DNA from: Bacteroidaceae bacterium
Lineage (GTDB): Bacteria > Bacteroidota > Bacteroidia > Bacteroidales > Bacteroidaceae
Direction: 5' to 3'
Length of the DNA: 64,000 bases
Assembly: GCA_017483665.1 (NCBI GenBank)
Contig: JAFUVM010000066.1
Location: forward strand, 49,697 to 113,696
Shown here: positions 44,600-53,318 of the stretch, piece after piece
How the letters are laid out: each line of letters starts with the position of its first letter
Numbering within the stretch: position 1 is the stretch's first letter
Position numbers and translations under genes: made by a program
Notes under the pieces: model-generated
What the model was told of the DNA's origin: nothing
Seen by the model: only the letters and a program-made list of their open reading frames with translations
The model's database searches: none

Positions 44600-44687
44600 A
44601 CAAGAGCGTGCCGCGTTGGTCATAAGAGCGTGCCGTGTGGACCATAAGAGCACGCTGTGTGGACCATAAGAGCGTGCCGTGTGGAAA
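44600..44687. repeat. Array of four 22-bp units (ATAAGAGCGTGCCGTGTGG type)
   Basis: Units start at 44600 (ACAAG), 44622, 44644 and 44666 (ATAAG). It lies between the two yitT genes and is close in sequence to the array at 30824-30911. Confidence 0.93.
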
Positions 44688-44741
44688 TGAAGCATACAGA
44701 ATACAGAAATAAAGAACACAGAAAACCGATTATTAACAACC

Positions 44742-45650
44742 TTGAATCTTAAAACCATCATAGGCCCTTCGCCCTGGCAGCTGCTGCGCGACTACCTGCA
44801 GATGCTCCTGGGCACCGTCATCTACACGGTTGGCTATACCACCTTCCTGCTGCCCTACAAGATTGTCAGCGGCGGCGTGTCCGGTATCTCCACCGTGATA
44901 TTCTACATGACAGGCTTCCCTGCCGGAAACACTTACCTGCTCATCAACATCGCCCTGCTGCTGATGGCTATGCGCATCCTCGGTTGGCGCTACCTCGTCC
45001 GCACCATTATCGTCACCCTGCTCATCTCTGTCGGCATCGACCTCATGCAGGTGCAACTGACCGAACTGGCAGCCGACGGCACACCGACCCTCGTGCACAT
45101 CCTGGGCGAACAGAAGTTCATGGCATGCGTCATCGGCGCTTTCTTCGAGGGCCTCGGACTTGCCACCATCTTCCTGGCAGGCGGCAGCACGGGCGGCACG
45201 GACATCATCGCCAGTGCCATCAACAAGTACTGGAACATCTCGCTCGGCCGTCTCCTGCTGATGTGCGACATCGTCATCATCGGCTTCAGCTACCTCATCG
45301 AGCACGACGTCGAAACGGTGGTGGTGGGCTATCTCGCAATGTTCATCAGCACAAACTTCATCGACTATGTCATCAACTCCGCGCGGCAGAGCGTACAGTT
45401 CATCATCATCAGCGACCGATACGAAGAGATAGCGGAAGAGGTCAACACACAGCTCGAGCGCGGCGTGACGGTCCTCTACGGCGAAGGCTTCTACAGCAAG
45501 GAGAAACGGCAAGTGCTGCTCATTCTCGCCAAGAAGTTCGAGAGCCGCAGCATCTTCCACCTCATCAAGCGCATCGACCCGCGGGCGTTCGTCTCGATGA
45601 GCAACGTGGAGGGCGTCTTCGGTGAGGGATTCGACGTGATTAAAAAGTGA
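44742..45650 (+). CDS. YitT-family membrane protein, second paralogue (TTG start)
   Basis: 302 residues. It has the same layout as its neighbour: RDYLQMLLGTVIYTVGYTTFLLPYKIVSGGVSGIS, ATIFLAGGSTGGTDIIASAINKYWNIS, and a DUF2179-like C-terminus (SVQFIIISDRYEEIAEEV... RAFVSMSNVEGVFGEGFDVIKK). The start is a TTG at 44742: no in-frame ATG occurs until within the first membrane helix, and using the TTG gives an N-terminus matching the paralogue. The stop lies directly at the edge of an 8-bp repeat tract. Confidence 0.85.
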   Translation: MNLKTIIGPSPWQLLRDYLQMLLGTVIYTVGYTTFLLPYKIVSGGVSGISTVIFYMTGFPAGNTYLLINIALLLMAMRILGWRYLVRTIIVTLLISVGIDLMQVQLTELAADGTPTLVHILGEQKFMACVIGAFFEGLGLATIFLAGGSTGGTDIIASAINKYWNISLGRLLLMCDIVIIGFSYLIEHDVETVVVGYLAMFISTNFIDYVINSARQSVQFIIISDRYEEIAEEVNTQLERGVTVLYGEGFYSKEKRQVLLILAKKFESRSIFHLIKRIDPRAFVSMSNVEGVFGEGFDVIKK

Positions 45651-45785
45651 AAAGGTGAAAAGGTGAAAAGGTGAAAAAGTGAAAAGGTTAAAAAGTGAAA
45701 AGGTTAAAAAGTGAAAAGGTTAAAAAGTGAAAAGGTGAAAAGGTTAAAAGGTGAAAAGGTTAAAAGCTGAAAAGGTTAAAAGCTG
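45651..45785. repeat. 8-bp microsatellite tract (GTGAAAAG / GTTAAAAA family)
   Basis: About seventeen 8-bp units (gtgaaaag, gttaaaaa) fill the gap between yitT2 and rdgB. Same family as 18632-18790. Confidence 0.95.
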
Positions 45786-46400
45786 ATGAAAAGAGAAATC
45801 ATAATGGCAACCAATAACGCCCACAAGCTGGAGGAGGTCCGGCAGATACTGGGCGAGACCTTCACGGTCAGGGGACTGAACGACATCGGCTGCACGGAAG
45901 ACATTCCCGAGACGGCCGACACACTGGAAGGCAACGCCCTGCAGAAGGCACGCTACGTGCACGAACACTACGGCGTGGACTGCTTTGCCGACGACACCGG
46001 GCTGGAGGTGGATGCCCTGGGCGGTGCGCCGGGCGTCTTCACGGCACGCTACGGCTCCCTGAACGGCTACGGCGAGAGCCACGATGCCGACGCCAATATC
46101 CGCTGCCTGCTGGACAAACTGGAGAACGCCGACAGCCGCACGGCACGCTTCCGCACCGTCATCGCCCTGGTCAAGGGACAAGAAGAGACCCTCTTCGAAG
46201 GCATCGTGGAAGGCAAGATACTGCAGGAGCGGGTAGGAGCGGGCGGCTTCGGCTACGACCCCGTCTTTGCCCCCACCGAAGCCGGCGGACTGGCCTTCGC
46301 ACAGATGACAGCCGAGGCGAAGAACACCATCAGCCATCGCGGACGCGCCACGCAGAAGCTGGCGGAATACCTGCTGAATGGAATAGAGAATAGGGAATAG
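45786..46400 (+). CDS. rdgB: Non-canonical purine NTP pyrophosphatase (RdgB/HAM1)
   Basis: 204 residues. MATNNAHKLEEV (substrate-binding SxNxxK variant), DTLEGNALQKARY, FADDTGLEVDALGGAPGVFTARY, GGFGYDPVF and SHRGRA are all intact. Reaction: hydrolysis of ITP, dITP and XTP to monophosphate and pyrophosphate, protecting DNA and RNA from deaminated purines. The ATG at 45786 follows an 8-bp microsatellite, and the last codons (GIENRE) are supplied by a 7-bp GAATAGG repeat that continues downstream. porZ follows. Confidence 0.93.
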   Translation: MKREIIMATNNAHKLEEVRQILGETFTVRGLNDIGCTEDIPETADTLEGNALQKARYVHEHYGVDCFADDTGLEVDALGGAPGVFTARYGSLNGYGESHDADANIRCLLDKLENADSRTARFRTVIALVKGQEETLFEGIVEGKILQERVGAGGFGYDPVFAPTEAGGLAFAQMTAEAKNTISHRGRATQKLAEYLLNGIENRE

Positions 46401-46449
46401 GGAATAGAGAATAGAGAATAGGGAATAGGGAATAGGGAATAGAGAATAA
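46378..46449. repeat. 7-bp GAATAGG / GAATAGA repeat overlapping the rdgB stop
   Basis: About ten units of 7 bp (gaatagg or gaataga). The first two encode the C-terminal residues and stop codon of rdgB. Confidence 0.9.
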
Positions 46450-46497
46450 TTTGCTACCGCACTCATTATCATTATATACGAACAACCATTTTGAACT

Positions 46498-48795
46498 ATG
46501 AACTATAGGAAGCTCCTGGCATTGCTCCTTTCCATGCTTTGCCTCACAGCCGCCGCCCAGCAGTTGGGCACCTGGCAATTGTACCTGAGTTACTACATCG
46601 CCACGAAGAACGTGACAGCGGGCAGCACCGTCTACTCGCTGATGAACGGCAACCTGCTCTCCTACGACACGGAGGACGGCGAGGTGCGCACCTACGACCA
46701 CCTCCACACGCTGAGCGACAAAGGCATCTCCCACATCGCCTACAGCAAAGAGGCAGACAAGCTGATCATCGTCTACGAAAGCAGCAACATCGACTTGCTC
46801 GACAGGGACGGCAACGTGCACAACCTGTCGGCGCTGAAGGACAAACGCATCCTGGGCAAGGAAATTTCCTACGTCAGCATCGCAGGCTCGATAGCATATC
46901 TGGCCACGGGATTCGGCCTCGTCGAAGTGGACCTGAAGGAGGAAGTCTTCCGCAATACCTACAAGCTGGACTTCAACATCTATAGCGTCACAACGTCGGA
47001 CGAGGCCGTGTTCATCGGCACGGAGAAAGGCGTCTTCTACTGTAAGAAGTCGGACAACATGCTGGTGGAGTCGAACTGGAAGCTCCGTTTCGACTGGGGC
47101 GGCATGAGGGACATGTATTTCTACCAAGGCAAACTGATAACAAAGAACAGCGGTGCCCTGTACATTCTGGACCCCTACGCCAAGGACTACGCAATCTACA
47201 TGGACGGAACCTACACCTTCCTGAAGGAAAGCGACGGACGGCTGATCTGGGGCAACGCCACGCAGCTCTGCTATACGACCGACATTACGGCCACCCCCAC
47301 CGTCATCCCCGTGGAAAACAACTGGACGGATGCCTCCTACCAGAACGGCACCTTCTGGATGAGCGAACAGGAGAAGGGACTAAGGAGCTACAAGCTGAGC
47401 GAAGGGACGGTCGTACCGACAGGCGAAGTCATTCAGCCAAGCAGCCCCATCCGCGACCTCGGCTACCGCGTAAGCTGGGTAGGCGACCGTCTCCTGGTGG
47501 CCGGCGGCATCAACACCGTTTCGAGCTTCTACAACCCGGCCACAGCCATGTACTACGAAAACGGACAGTGGACGAACTTCACCGAAATGGAGAGGCCTGC
47601 CGAATACCCCAGGCTCAACGTCTACAACACCACCGACCTTGTGCAGGACCCCCTCGACGACACACATCACTTCGCCAGCCCCTTCCGCACGGGACTCTGC
47701 GAGTATCGGGGCGGGAAGTTCGTCAAGGTCTACAACCACGACAACTCCCCCCTGAAGAGCGTCCTGTACCCCTCGCGCTACTACTACAACTATGTGACGT
47801 GCTCTGCCTTGAGCTACGACGCCGACGGCAACCTGTGGATGGCCAACACCATCAGGGACACCGTGATACACGTGCTCAAGCCCAACGGCAAGTGGCTCAA
47901 CCTCTACTACCCGGAGCTGGACGGCGTGTCGCTCATCGACCAGATTGTGCACCACAGCAGCGGCATCAAGCTCTTCTCGAGCCGTCGTATAGAGATGAGA
48001 GGCGTGTTCTGCCTCGACACGAAGGGCACCGACCGCACCACCGACGACCGCAGCATCCTGCACCAGAGCTTCGTCAACCAGGACGGCACATCCTACGAGC
48101 CGCTGGAGTTCTACTGCCTTTGCGAGGACCTGGACGGCATGGTGTGGGTAGGCACATCGTCGGGACTGTTCGTCATCGAGGACGTGACGAAAGTCTTCGA
48201 CCCCAACATGCCGTTCACCCAAATCAAGATTAACCGCAACGACGGCAGCGGCCTGGCCGACTATCTGCTCAACGACGTCTCCATCTCCTGCATCACCATC
48301 GACGCCGCCAACCGCAAGTGGATAGGCACACAGACCAACGGAGCCTACCTCATCAGCGCCGACGGACAGGAGCTGATACACCACTTCATGAACGAGGACA
48401 GCCCCTTGCTGAGCGACAACGTGCAGAGCATCGCCGTCCATCCCGGCACGGGCGAGGTGGTCTTCGGCACCGACAAGGGCCTGTGCAGCTACATCGGCGA
48501 TGCCACAGCCCCCGAGGAAGAACTGTCGAAGAACGACGTCGTGGTCTTCCCCAACCCCGTCACACCCGACTACAACGGCCCGATTGCCATCCGCGGGCTG
48601 ACCAGCGACTCCGAGGTGAAGATACTCTCCTCGGGCGGCCAGCTCGTTTGGCACGGCACGTCGGCCGGCGGCACCTGCACCTGGAACGGCTGTGCCGACA
48701 ACGGCCGCAAAGTGGCAAGCGGCGTCTACCACGTCGTAGCCAACACCTCCGACGGAGGCAAAGCCATCGTGACACGCATTGTCATTGCGCATTGA
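46498..48795 (+). CDS. porZ: PorZ-like beta-propeller protein of the type IX secretion system
   Basis: 765 residues, close to P. gingivalis PorZ. Signal peptide MNYRKLLALLLSMLCLTAAAQ. Two seven-bladed-type propellers of the two-component-regulator kind (GTWQLYLSYYIATKNVTAGSTVYSL, DGNLWMANT, DGMVWVGTSSGLFVIED, NRKWIGTQTNGAYLIS) are followed by a C-terminal beta-sandwich signal (FPNPVTPDYNGPIAIRGL, KVASGVYHVVANTSDGGKAIVTRIVIAH) of the type A T9SS kind. In P. gingivalis PorZ is part of the attachment complex that delivers A-LPS to the PorU sortase. This is the best evidence in the window that the organism has type IX secretion. It follows rdgB by 97 nt. Confidence 0.88.
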   Translation: MNYRKLLALLLSMLCLTAAAQQLGTWQLYLSYYIATKNVTAGSTVYSLMNGNLLSYDTEDGEVRTYDHLHTLSDKGISHIAYSKEADKLIIVYESSNIDLLDRDGNVHNLSALKDKRILGKEISYVSIAGSIAYLATGFGLVEVDLKEEVFRNTYKLDFNIYSVTTSDEAVFIGTEKGVFYCKKSDNMLVESNWKLRFDWGGMRDMYFYQGKLITKNSGALYILDPYAKDYAIYMDGTYTFLKESDGRLIWGNATQLCYTTDITATPTVIPVENNWTDASYQNGTFWMSEQEKGLRSYKLSEGTVVPTGEVIQPSSPIRDLGYRVSWVGDRLLVAGGINTVSSFYNPATAMYYENGQWTNFTEMERPAEYPRLNVYNTTDLVQDPLDDTHHFASPFRTGLCEYRGGKFVKVYNHDNSPLKSVLYPSRYYYNYVTCSALSYDADGNLWMANTIRDTVIHVLKPNGKWLNLYYPELDGVSLIDQIVHHSSGIKLFSSRRIEMRGVFCLDTKGTDRTTDDRSILHQSFVNQDGTSYEPLEFYCLCEDLDGMVWVGTSSGLFVIEDVTKVFDPNMPFTQIKINRNDGSGLADYLLNDVSISCITIDAANRKWIGTQTNGAYLISADGQELIHHFMNEDSPLLSDNVQSIAVHPGTGEVVFGTDKGLCSYIGDATAPEEELSKNDVVVFPNPVTPDYNGPIAIRGLTSDSEVKILSSGGQLVWHGTSAGGTCTWNGCADNGRKVASGVYHVVANTSDGGKAIVTRIVIAH

Positions 48796-48879
48796 TTCCG
48801 CTGATTTCACCACTGTCCCTAAAGCCGTAGGAAAGGGTTCTCCATGCACATGTCGAAAACATGGCGTGGAGTCCCTGAA
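48796..48879. other. Downstream region of porZ with a hairpin and no gene
   Basis: CTCCATGCACATGT (about 48840) can pair with ACATGGCGTGGAG (about 48859) around a CGAA loop. No T run follows. No coding frame is supported between 48796 and the RNA promoter at 49073. Confidence 0.5.
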
Positions 48880-48989
48880 ATAAGTTCGTGGACTTATGCA
48901 GGTAACTCCCTTGCGCTTATTCTGGAAGCGCAAGGCGCTTCTGAAATAAGTCTTAGGCGCTTCTGAAACAGGTCTGTACCCCTTCTTCA
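48880..48989. repeat. Array of five degenerate 22-bp units (ATAAG...GGCGCTTCTGAA type)
   Basis: ATAAG at 48880 and 48946 are 66 bp (3 x 22) apart, with decayed units at 48902 and 48924 and a fifth at 48968. The intermediate copies have diverged but keep phase. It lies upstream of RNA copy 2. Confidence 0.75.
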
Positions 48990-49072
48990 CCATGCTTAGG
49001 CGCAGGCGGAAGCCCCCTTGCCCCCTTGAAGGTACGAACTGCATGAAATCAGAATAAAATTTTGGGCTTTCT

Positions 49073-49103
49073 TTTGGAGTTTCCTAAATAATTTGTAACT
49101 TTG
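49073..49103 (+). promoter_or_regulatory. Promoter of structured RNA copy 2
   Basis: TTTG (49073-49076) and TAACTTTG (49096-49103) are 19 bp apart, identical in form to the promoter of copy 1. No other promoter-like site is seen before the tubulin-like operon, so this may also drive it by read-through. Confidence 0.85.
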
Positions 49104-49107
49104 CCCC

Positions 49108-49449
49108 GTCTACGACTGTGTCAAAGGTCTCCGCGGCTATAGACACAGGCGAGACACATATATATAAGAAGGCGTTTACAATGCGTCTTGTCTTTGGCTA
49201 TTTAGAATCTCGCAAATCCTAAATTCCCGTCAAGGAACAAGGCAATGGTAGATGTCCATTTAGGGATATGTCTTATATATCCTATACCTTATTTATTATA
49301 TGGCTGACATGTAATAGCAGAAGGTATTGGTGGGTGTATATACATATTCGGCGTGGGCCTCTGGCGTTGCTCGTTCTACGGGAAATGGCAATGCGAGAGC
49401 CTTAAATAGCGGGACGAGTGACATTACTAACAGACTCTCACGCTTTTTT
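49108..49449 (+). ncRNA. Structured RNA of about 340 nt, copy 2
   Basis: Homologous to 963-1344 by ordered shared blocks. Helix GTCTTGT (49185-49191) with ACAAGGC (49237-49243) replaces GCTTTGT/ACAAAGC of copy 1, a compensatory change plus a G-U swap. GTTGCTCGTTC (49366-49376) pairs with GGACGAGTGAC (49412-49422). The 3' end has GCGTG (49351-49355) pairing with CACGC (49439-49443) and a six-T run. The two copies have diverged in the first ~80 nt and the middle but keep the 3' domain. It ends 36-72 nt before the tubulin-like operon. It may act in trans (6S-like) or as a leader. Confidence 0.75.
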
Positions 49450-49520
49450 GTTTATATGGGCATAAACTGACAACTCACAGGGTTTTGCAGGGGAGTCGCA
49501 AGACGGCACTGACACGGAAG

Positions 49521-50117
49521 ATGGTTTTCTTCTCGCTGATTTCTACGGCATTCTCATGCCTCTTCTACGGACTCGTCGCCACGACAGCAGTCATGGCGAT
49601 ACTCTACGCCGTGCTTAGGTCGCTCGGCAGAGACATCGTACAGACCATTCCCTTCTATCTCACAGGCGTGGTGCTGGCCGTACTCCTGACGATACAGTTC
49701 TCGCTGCTGACAGGTGCAATGCAGGGGATGGGAGTCGCCGACTCGGCGGAAACATTCATACGCCAACAGCTTGACAATGCCACAGGCATCATTGATGCAC
49801 AGGAAAGCCGACAGGTCATGGAAGCCCTGACAGAGCAATTCCCCGTCATCGGAAGCTTCATCGGCAAGACAGACCTCTCCGGCAGCGATGTAACGGAACT
49901 GCCTGAAAAAGTTCACGAATCAATTACCGGCTACCTTTCAAACTACATCTGGCGCCGCGTCTGGTGGATACTGGGAACGATAGTTGTGGCATGCGTTGTA
50001 GCTGTCATTGCCCGAGAAACAAGCGACACAAAGACAAGCAAGGGTATTCAACATCCCTCAAGAAGCAACCATATACCACACCACACACGCCCGCATGGGC
50101 AAACTGCAAAGTTCTAA
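49521..50117 (+). CDS. Small membrane protein heading the tubulin-like operon
   Basis: 198 residues from the ATG at 49521; a TTG at 49485 could add a basic N-terminus (QGSRKTALTRK). Two transmembrane helices near the N-terminus (FSLISTAFSCLFYGLVATTAV; FYLTGVVLAVLLTIQFSLLTG), then a soluble ~75-residue loop with amphipathic helices (AETFIRQQLDNATGIIDAQESRQVMEALTEQF), a third helix (WWILGTIVVACVVAVIA) and a basic tail. No family recognised. It is 22 nt upstream of the tubulin-like gene and starts just after RNA copy 2, so it probably belongs to the operon, perhaps as an inner-membrane anchor. That is inference from position. Confidence 0.65.
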   Translation: MVFFSLISTAFSCLFYGLVATTAVMAILYAVLRSLGRDIVQTIPFYLTGVVLAVLLTIQFSLLTGAMQGMGVADSAETFIRQQLDNATGIIDAQESRQVMEALTEQFPVIGSFIGKTDLSGSDVTELPEKVHESITGYLSNYIWRRVWWILGTIVVACVVAVIARETSDTKTSKGIQHPSRSNHIPHHTRPHGQTAKF

Positions 50118-50139
50118 CTTTTAACAAAAACATATTATC

Positions 50140-53100
50140 ATGGCAAATCATCTATTTATAGGACTTGGAGGCACAGGCGGTAGAATCCTCCGCGAGATGA
50201 GGAAACGCGTCTATGAGGAGTTTGACAGCAATACTCCGCAGGGCGACATTCATTTGGAGTATATCTATGTGGACAGCGATGAGAAAGACCTCTACAACGA
50301 CGAAGAATGGAACCACCTTGGTGCAGATGTCAGTCTGGGCGCCCGGCAGAAAGTGAACATCCACGGCATTGGCAGCGGCGTGCTGGCTTCGCCGAAAGCG
50401 TTCCCCGGCATAGGGGCTTTCATCAACGATGATGACCTGAAGGAACTGCGCAGCGACCAGGTGAGCGGCATTATCGATGCTGGCATTGGTGGACAGCGTC
50501 GACGCTTTGGCAGACTACTGCTGGCCAACAACGTGACCAACAGTCCGGACGAAGGGTTTACTGCCGTCGTGCGCGAACGTCTCCTAACAATGAGGAACGG
50601 AGGAGACGGGCAGGCCGAAGTCGTCATCCACATCTGTGCCGGACTAGCCGGCGGCACAGGCTCTGGCTCAATCGTAGATGCCGTGGCTCAGATACACAAG
50701 ATAACGCAGGGAGAAAACGGATTCGACGTATTCCTCTATCTGTATGTGCCGGAGAACATGGTGTCCGAGAGGGAAGACAAAGGGTTCTACCACGCGAACG
50801 GCTATGCGGCACTGGCCGAACTGAATGCCATTGCCCTGGGAAAATACCACCCGGTTGATATCAGTGGCGAAAGGGATCCGCGCAACGGCAAAGTGAAGCG
50901 CCTCATCAACGGCGGCAACGCCAAGCCGTTCAAGCGGGCATACCTCTTCAGCAACATCAACGAAGACAACCACATGCTCAAGAAGGACGACAGGCTACCT
51001 GCCGCCATCGCCGACTTCCTCTATCAGAAGACCGTAGCGGTCAGGAGCATGGGCAACCAGTTACAGCGTGTTCTCGATGCGGAGAACAGCAACATAGCAC
51101 CAGAAAAAGATGCGGCGAACAATCCCGTACACGCCCGTGACTTCATCTCCTTTGGCATCATCCGAGTACAGTACCCCGAAGCGGAAATCAAGGCCTACAC
51201 CACAGAAAAGACTACAGTCAGCACGCTGGGAGGACTCATATCCAACGCATGGATAGACCGCCGCGGCTTTGCCACCGTAAGCGACGAAGAGGCCGGCATA
51301 GGATTCATGCAGGAAGTGCGCCAGCCTGCTACACAGCAGCGACTGCTACTGGAGTACGACTATCTTACGCTGCAACAGCCAGTGGCCGACTTTGCAGGGA
51401 CAGAGGACTGGCAAACATACGATGAATATTGGAATACCTACTGTACGTTCTTCGGACAAGATGTCACCGAAAGCCACAGGAACTACCGCGACTGGGTGGC
51501 TGCCTTCGACGAAATCATCGACATTGAGTACAATTCCAACTTCCGTAGTCAGGGCGTACACCACTTCTTCGCCACGCAGAAAGAGCAGAAAGAGGTGAAA
51601 CGCTATGCCGCTGTTCTGTGCAAGCACATCGAGAAGACACTCTTCGAAGAGTGGGTGAACGGCAGGCACGGCGAAGGCTCCTCCTCGCTGCAGAAGACGG
51701 AAATCTTCCTCACAGAGCTGGTTGCAGCCACACGAGAGCGCATCCCGAAGATTAGCGAAATAAAGGCCACGCATGTCCAGGACCGCGACTCATTGATAGA
51801 GAAGTTAAAGCGACTGGCAGATTCACTTTCGAAGACAGGGAAATTCGGCAACTTCGTTTGGGATACAGCCAAGAGAGTATTTCAGGACTACGTGAAGACC
51901 AAGGCCGAACTGAACGCTGTCAAGACAAAGATAGAGGCCTGCGACTTTGCCGACCTCTTGCTGAAGGAAATGGTGAGCCGCCTGCAGGAAATGAGCGGTT
52001 CTGTTCTGTTGCTGCAGAACATGATGAAAGAGGCAATGGCTACGGCCGACGTGGAGGCAGAGAACTCGTGCAAAGTGAAATCGCAGGCCAGTCAGAATGA
52101 TGTAGAATATGTAGACGAGCGATACGACCCTGCCGACGTACGGCAGAAAGTAGATGAGGACATACTGGCCGACGAGACCCTGCAGTGCAAAATCCGGGAA
52201 AAAACCTTGGAGAGCTTCAAGAAACTGGCTCAGGAATCGGGGAAGCCTGCATTGTTCCGTGCCATCTATGATGCAATGGGCGGTGTCAAGGACAGTGTGA
52301 AAGACAAGGAAGGCAAGGAACACACCAAGACCATCATTGAGTTCATGCGCCGGCAAAGCTTCGACCTGTTGAAGGAGAAAATAAACAAGATGGCCGAGGA
52401 CGAGGAAAACAAGAAACTACTCGGCGTGAACATTTTGGAACGCATACGGCAAGAGTTCCCCACAACGGCAGCACAGAAGTCATACCTGGCCGACCTGAAG
52501 CGCAAAGCCAAGAGTTTCCTGCAGTTCAACGAGGAAGAGTTCGGAAAGTCTATCGACGGACAGCCCGTCTCCACCACTTCACAGCATGTGCAGATTTGCG
52601 TGCCGGAGTTCAAGGAACCCTTCCGCTCGGAGTTCATACAGATGATTCGCGACCAATACCCCGATACCATCTTCAGCGACAAAAGCATAGCAGGAAACGA
52701 CCATACCAACGAAATGGTGTTCATCATGCTTCGGGCAGACTTCCCCTTGCGCTTTGTGCAGAACGTAAAGAAACTGCGCGAGAAATACGAGGAGATGGTG
52801 TCGGAACACAACCCGCAGGGCAAACTGAACCGAGTGCTGCTGCACACAGAGACACTGCCCGATGGCACACTGCCCTGCCTGTTTGAAGAGTCAGAAGGCA
52901 ATGTGCGCCGCCGCGTCATGCTCTCTGCCATCAAGGCTCACTTGGTGCCTGGCCTCATTGAGGAAGGAGAAGATCCCGACAACGGACGCACAGTCTACCT
53001 TATTAATATAGGCACGCGCATGGACGAGATACCATGCTATGTAGGCAAGAATGTTCTTGAAACCGCAGCACGCCTTACCGACGATGCCAGGCTCCGCCAG

Positions 53101-53292
53101 CAGCTCACGGCCTACATTGACCACGCCTGCGACGAAGCTTTCCGTGGCGACAGCGGTCGGCAGCAGTTGGCTAAAAAGGCCGAGGACTTCCTCTTCGACG
53201 AGATTCTGCCTCTCTGCGGCGGCAACAAACTCTCTGAAATGTTCAAAGAGTACAAGGAGGTTACCAAAGACTTGATAAAATCACTTTCTTAA
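50140..53292 (+). CDS. Tubulin/FtsZ-like GTPase (Tubulin_2-type), 1050 aa
   Basis: The N-terminus HLFIGLGGTGGRILREMRKR (residues 4-23) matches the nucleotide-binding T1 loop, and CAGLAGGTGSGSIVDAVAQI (~166-185) matches the GGGTGTG T4 signature of tubulin and FtsZ, with the usual strand/helix context (VVIHICAG, then FLYLYVPE). The GTPase core spans roughly residues 1-380. The remaining ~670 residues are largely helical with coiled-coil stretches (ELVAATRERIPKISEIK..., KAELNAVKTKIEACDF), far more than FtsZ (~380 aa) carries. No transmembrane segment. Similar long Tubulin_2 (PF13809-like) proteins are known only from sequence in diverse bacteria. It probably polymerises or binds GTP in the cytoplasm; the partner genes downstream are envelope proteins. 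Confidence 0.85.
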   Translation: MANHLFIGLGGTGGRILREMRKRVYEEFDSNTPQGDIHLEYIYVDSDEKDLYNDEEWNHLGADVSLGARQKVNIHGIGSGVLASPKAFPGIGAFINDDDLKELRSDQVSGIIDAGIGGQRRRFGRLLLANNVTNSPDEGFTAVVRERLLTMRNGGDGQAEVVIHICAGLAGGTGSGSIVDAVAQIHKITQGENGFDVFLYLYVPENMVSEREDKGFYHANGYAALAELNAIALGKYHPVDISGERDPRNGKVKRLINGGNAKPFKRAYLFSNINEDNHMLKKDDRLPAAIADFLYQKTVAVRSMGNQLQRVLDAENSNIAPEKDAANNPVHARDFISFGIIRVQYPEAEIKAYTTEKTTVSTLGGLISNAWIDRRGFATVSDEEAGIGFMQEVRQPATQQRLLLEYDYLTLQQPVADFAGTEDWQTYDEYWNTYCTFFGQDVTESHRNYRDWVAAFDEIIDIEYNSNFRSQGVHHFFATQKEQKEVKRYAAVLCKHIEKTLFEEWVNGRHGEGSSSLQKTEIFLTELVAATRERIPKISEIKATHVQDRDSLIEKLKRLADSLSKTGKFGNFVWDTAKRVFQDYVKTKAELNAVKTKIEACDFADLLLKEMVSRLQEMSGSVLLLQNMMKEAMATADVEAENSCKVKSQASQNDVEYVDERYDPADVRQKVDEDILADETLQCKIREKTLESFKKLAQESGKPALFRAIYDAMGGVKDSVKDKEGKEHTKTIIEFMRRQSFDLLKEKINKMAEDEENKKLLGVNILERIRQEFPTTAAQKSYLADLKRKAKSFLQFNEEEFGKSIDGQPVSTTSQHVQICVPEFKEPFRSEFIQMIRDQYPDTIFSDKSIAGNDHTNEMVFIMLRADFPLRFVQNVKKLREKYEEMVSEHNPQGKLNRVLLHTETLPDGTLPCLFEESEGNVRRRVMLSAIKAHLVPGLIEEGEDPDNGRTVYLINIGTRMDEIPCYVGKNVLETAARLTDDARLRQQLTAYIDHACDEAFRGDSGRQQLAKKAEDFLFDEILPLCGGNKLSEMFKEYKEVTKDLIKSLS

Positions 53293-53318
53293 ATCGACTA
53301 ACACAACACAATCGTATC

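Noticed and set aside
49108-49449. tmRNA or RNase P RNA
   Set aside because: No tRNA-like ends or tag frame, and none of the invariant RNase P core words could be found.
50140-53292. Cell-division FtsZ or plasmid TubZ
   Set aside because: 1050 residues with a long helical C-terminus, no division or partition neighbours, and FtsZ-specific context absent.
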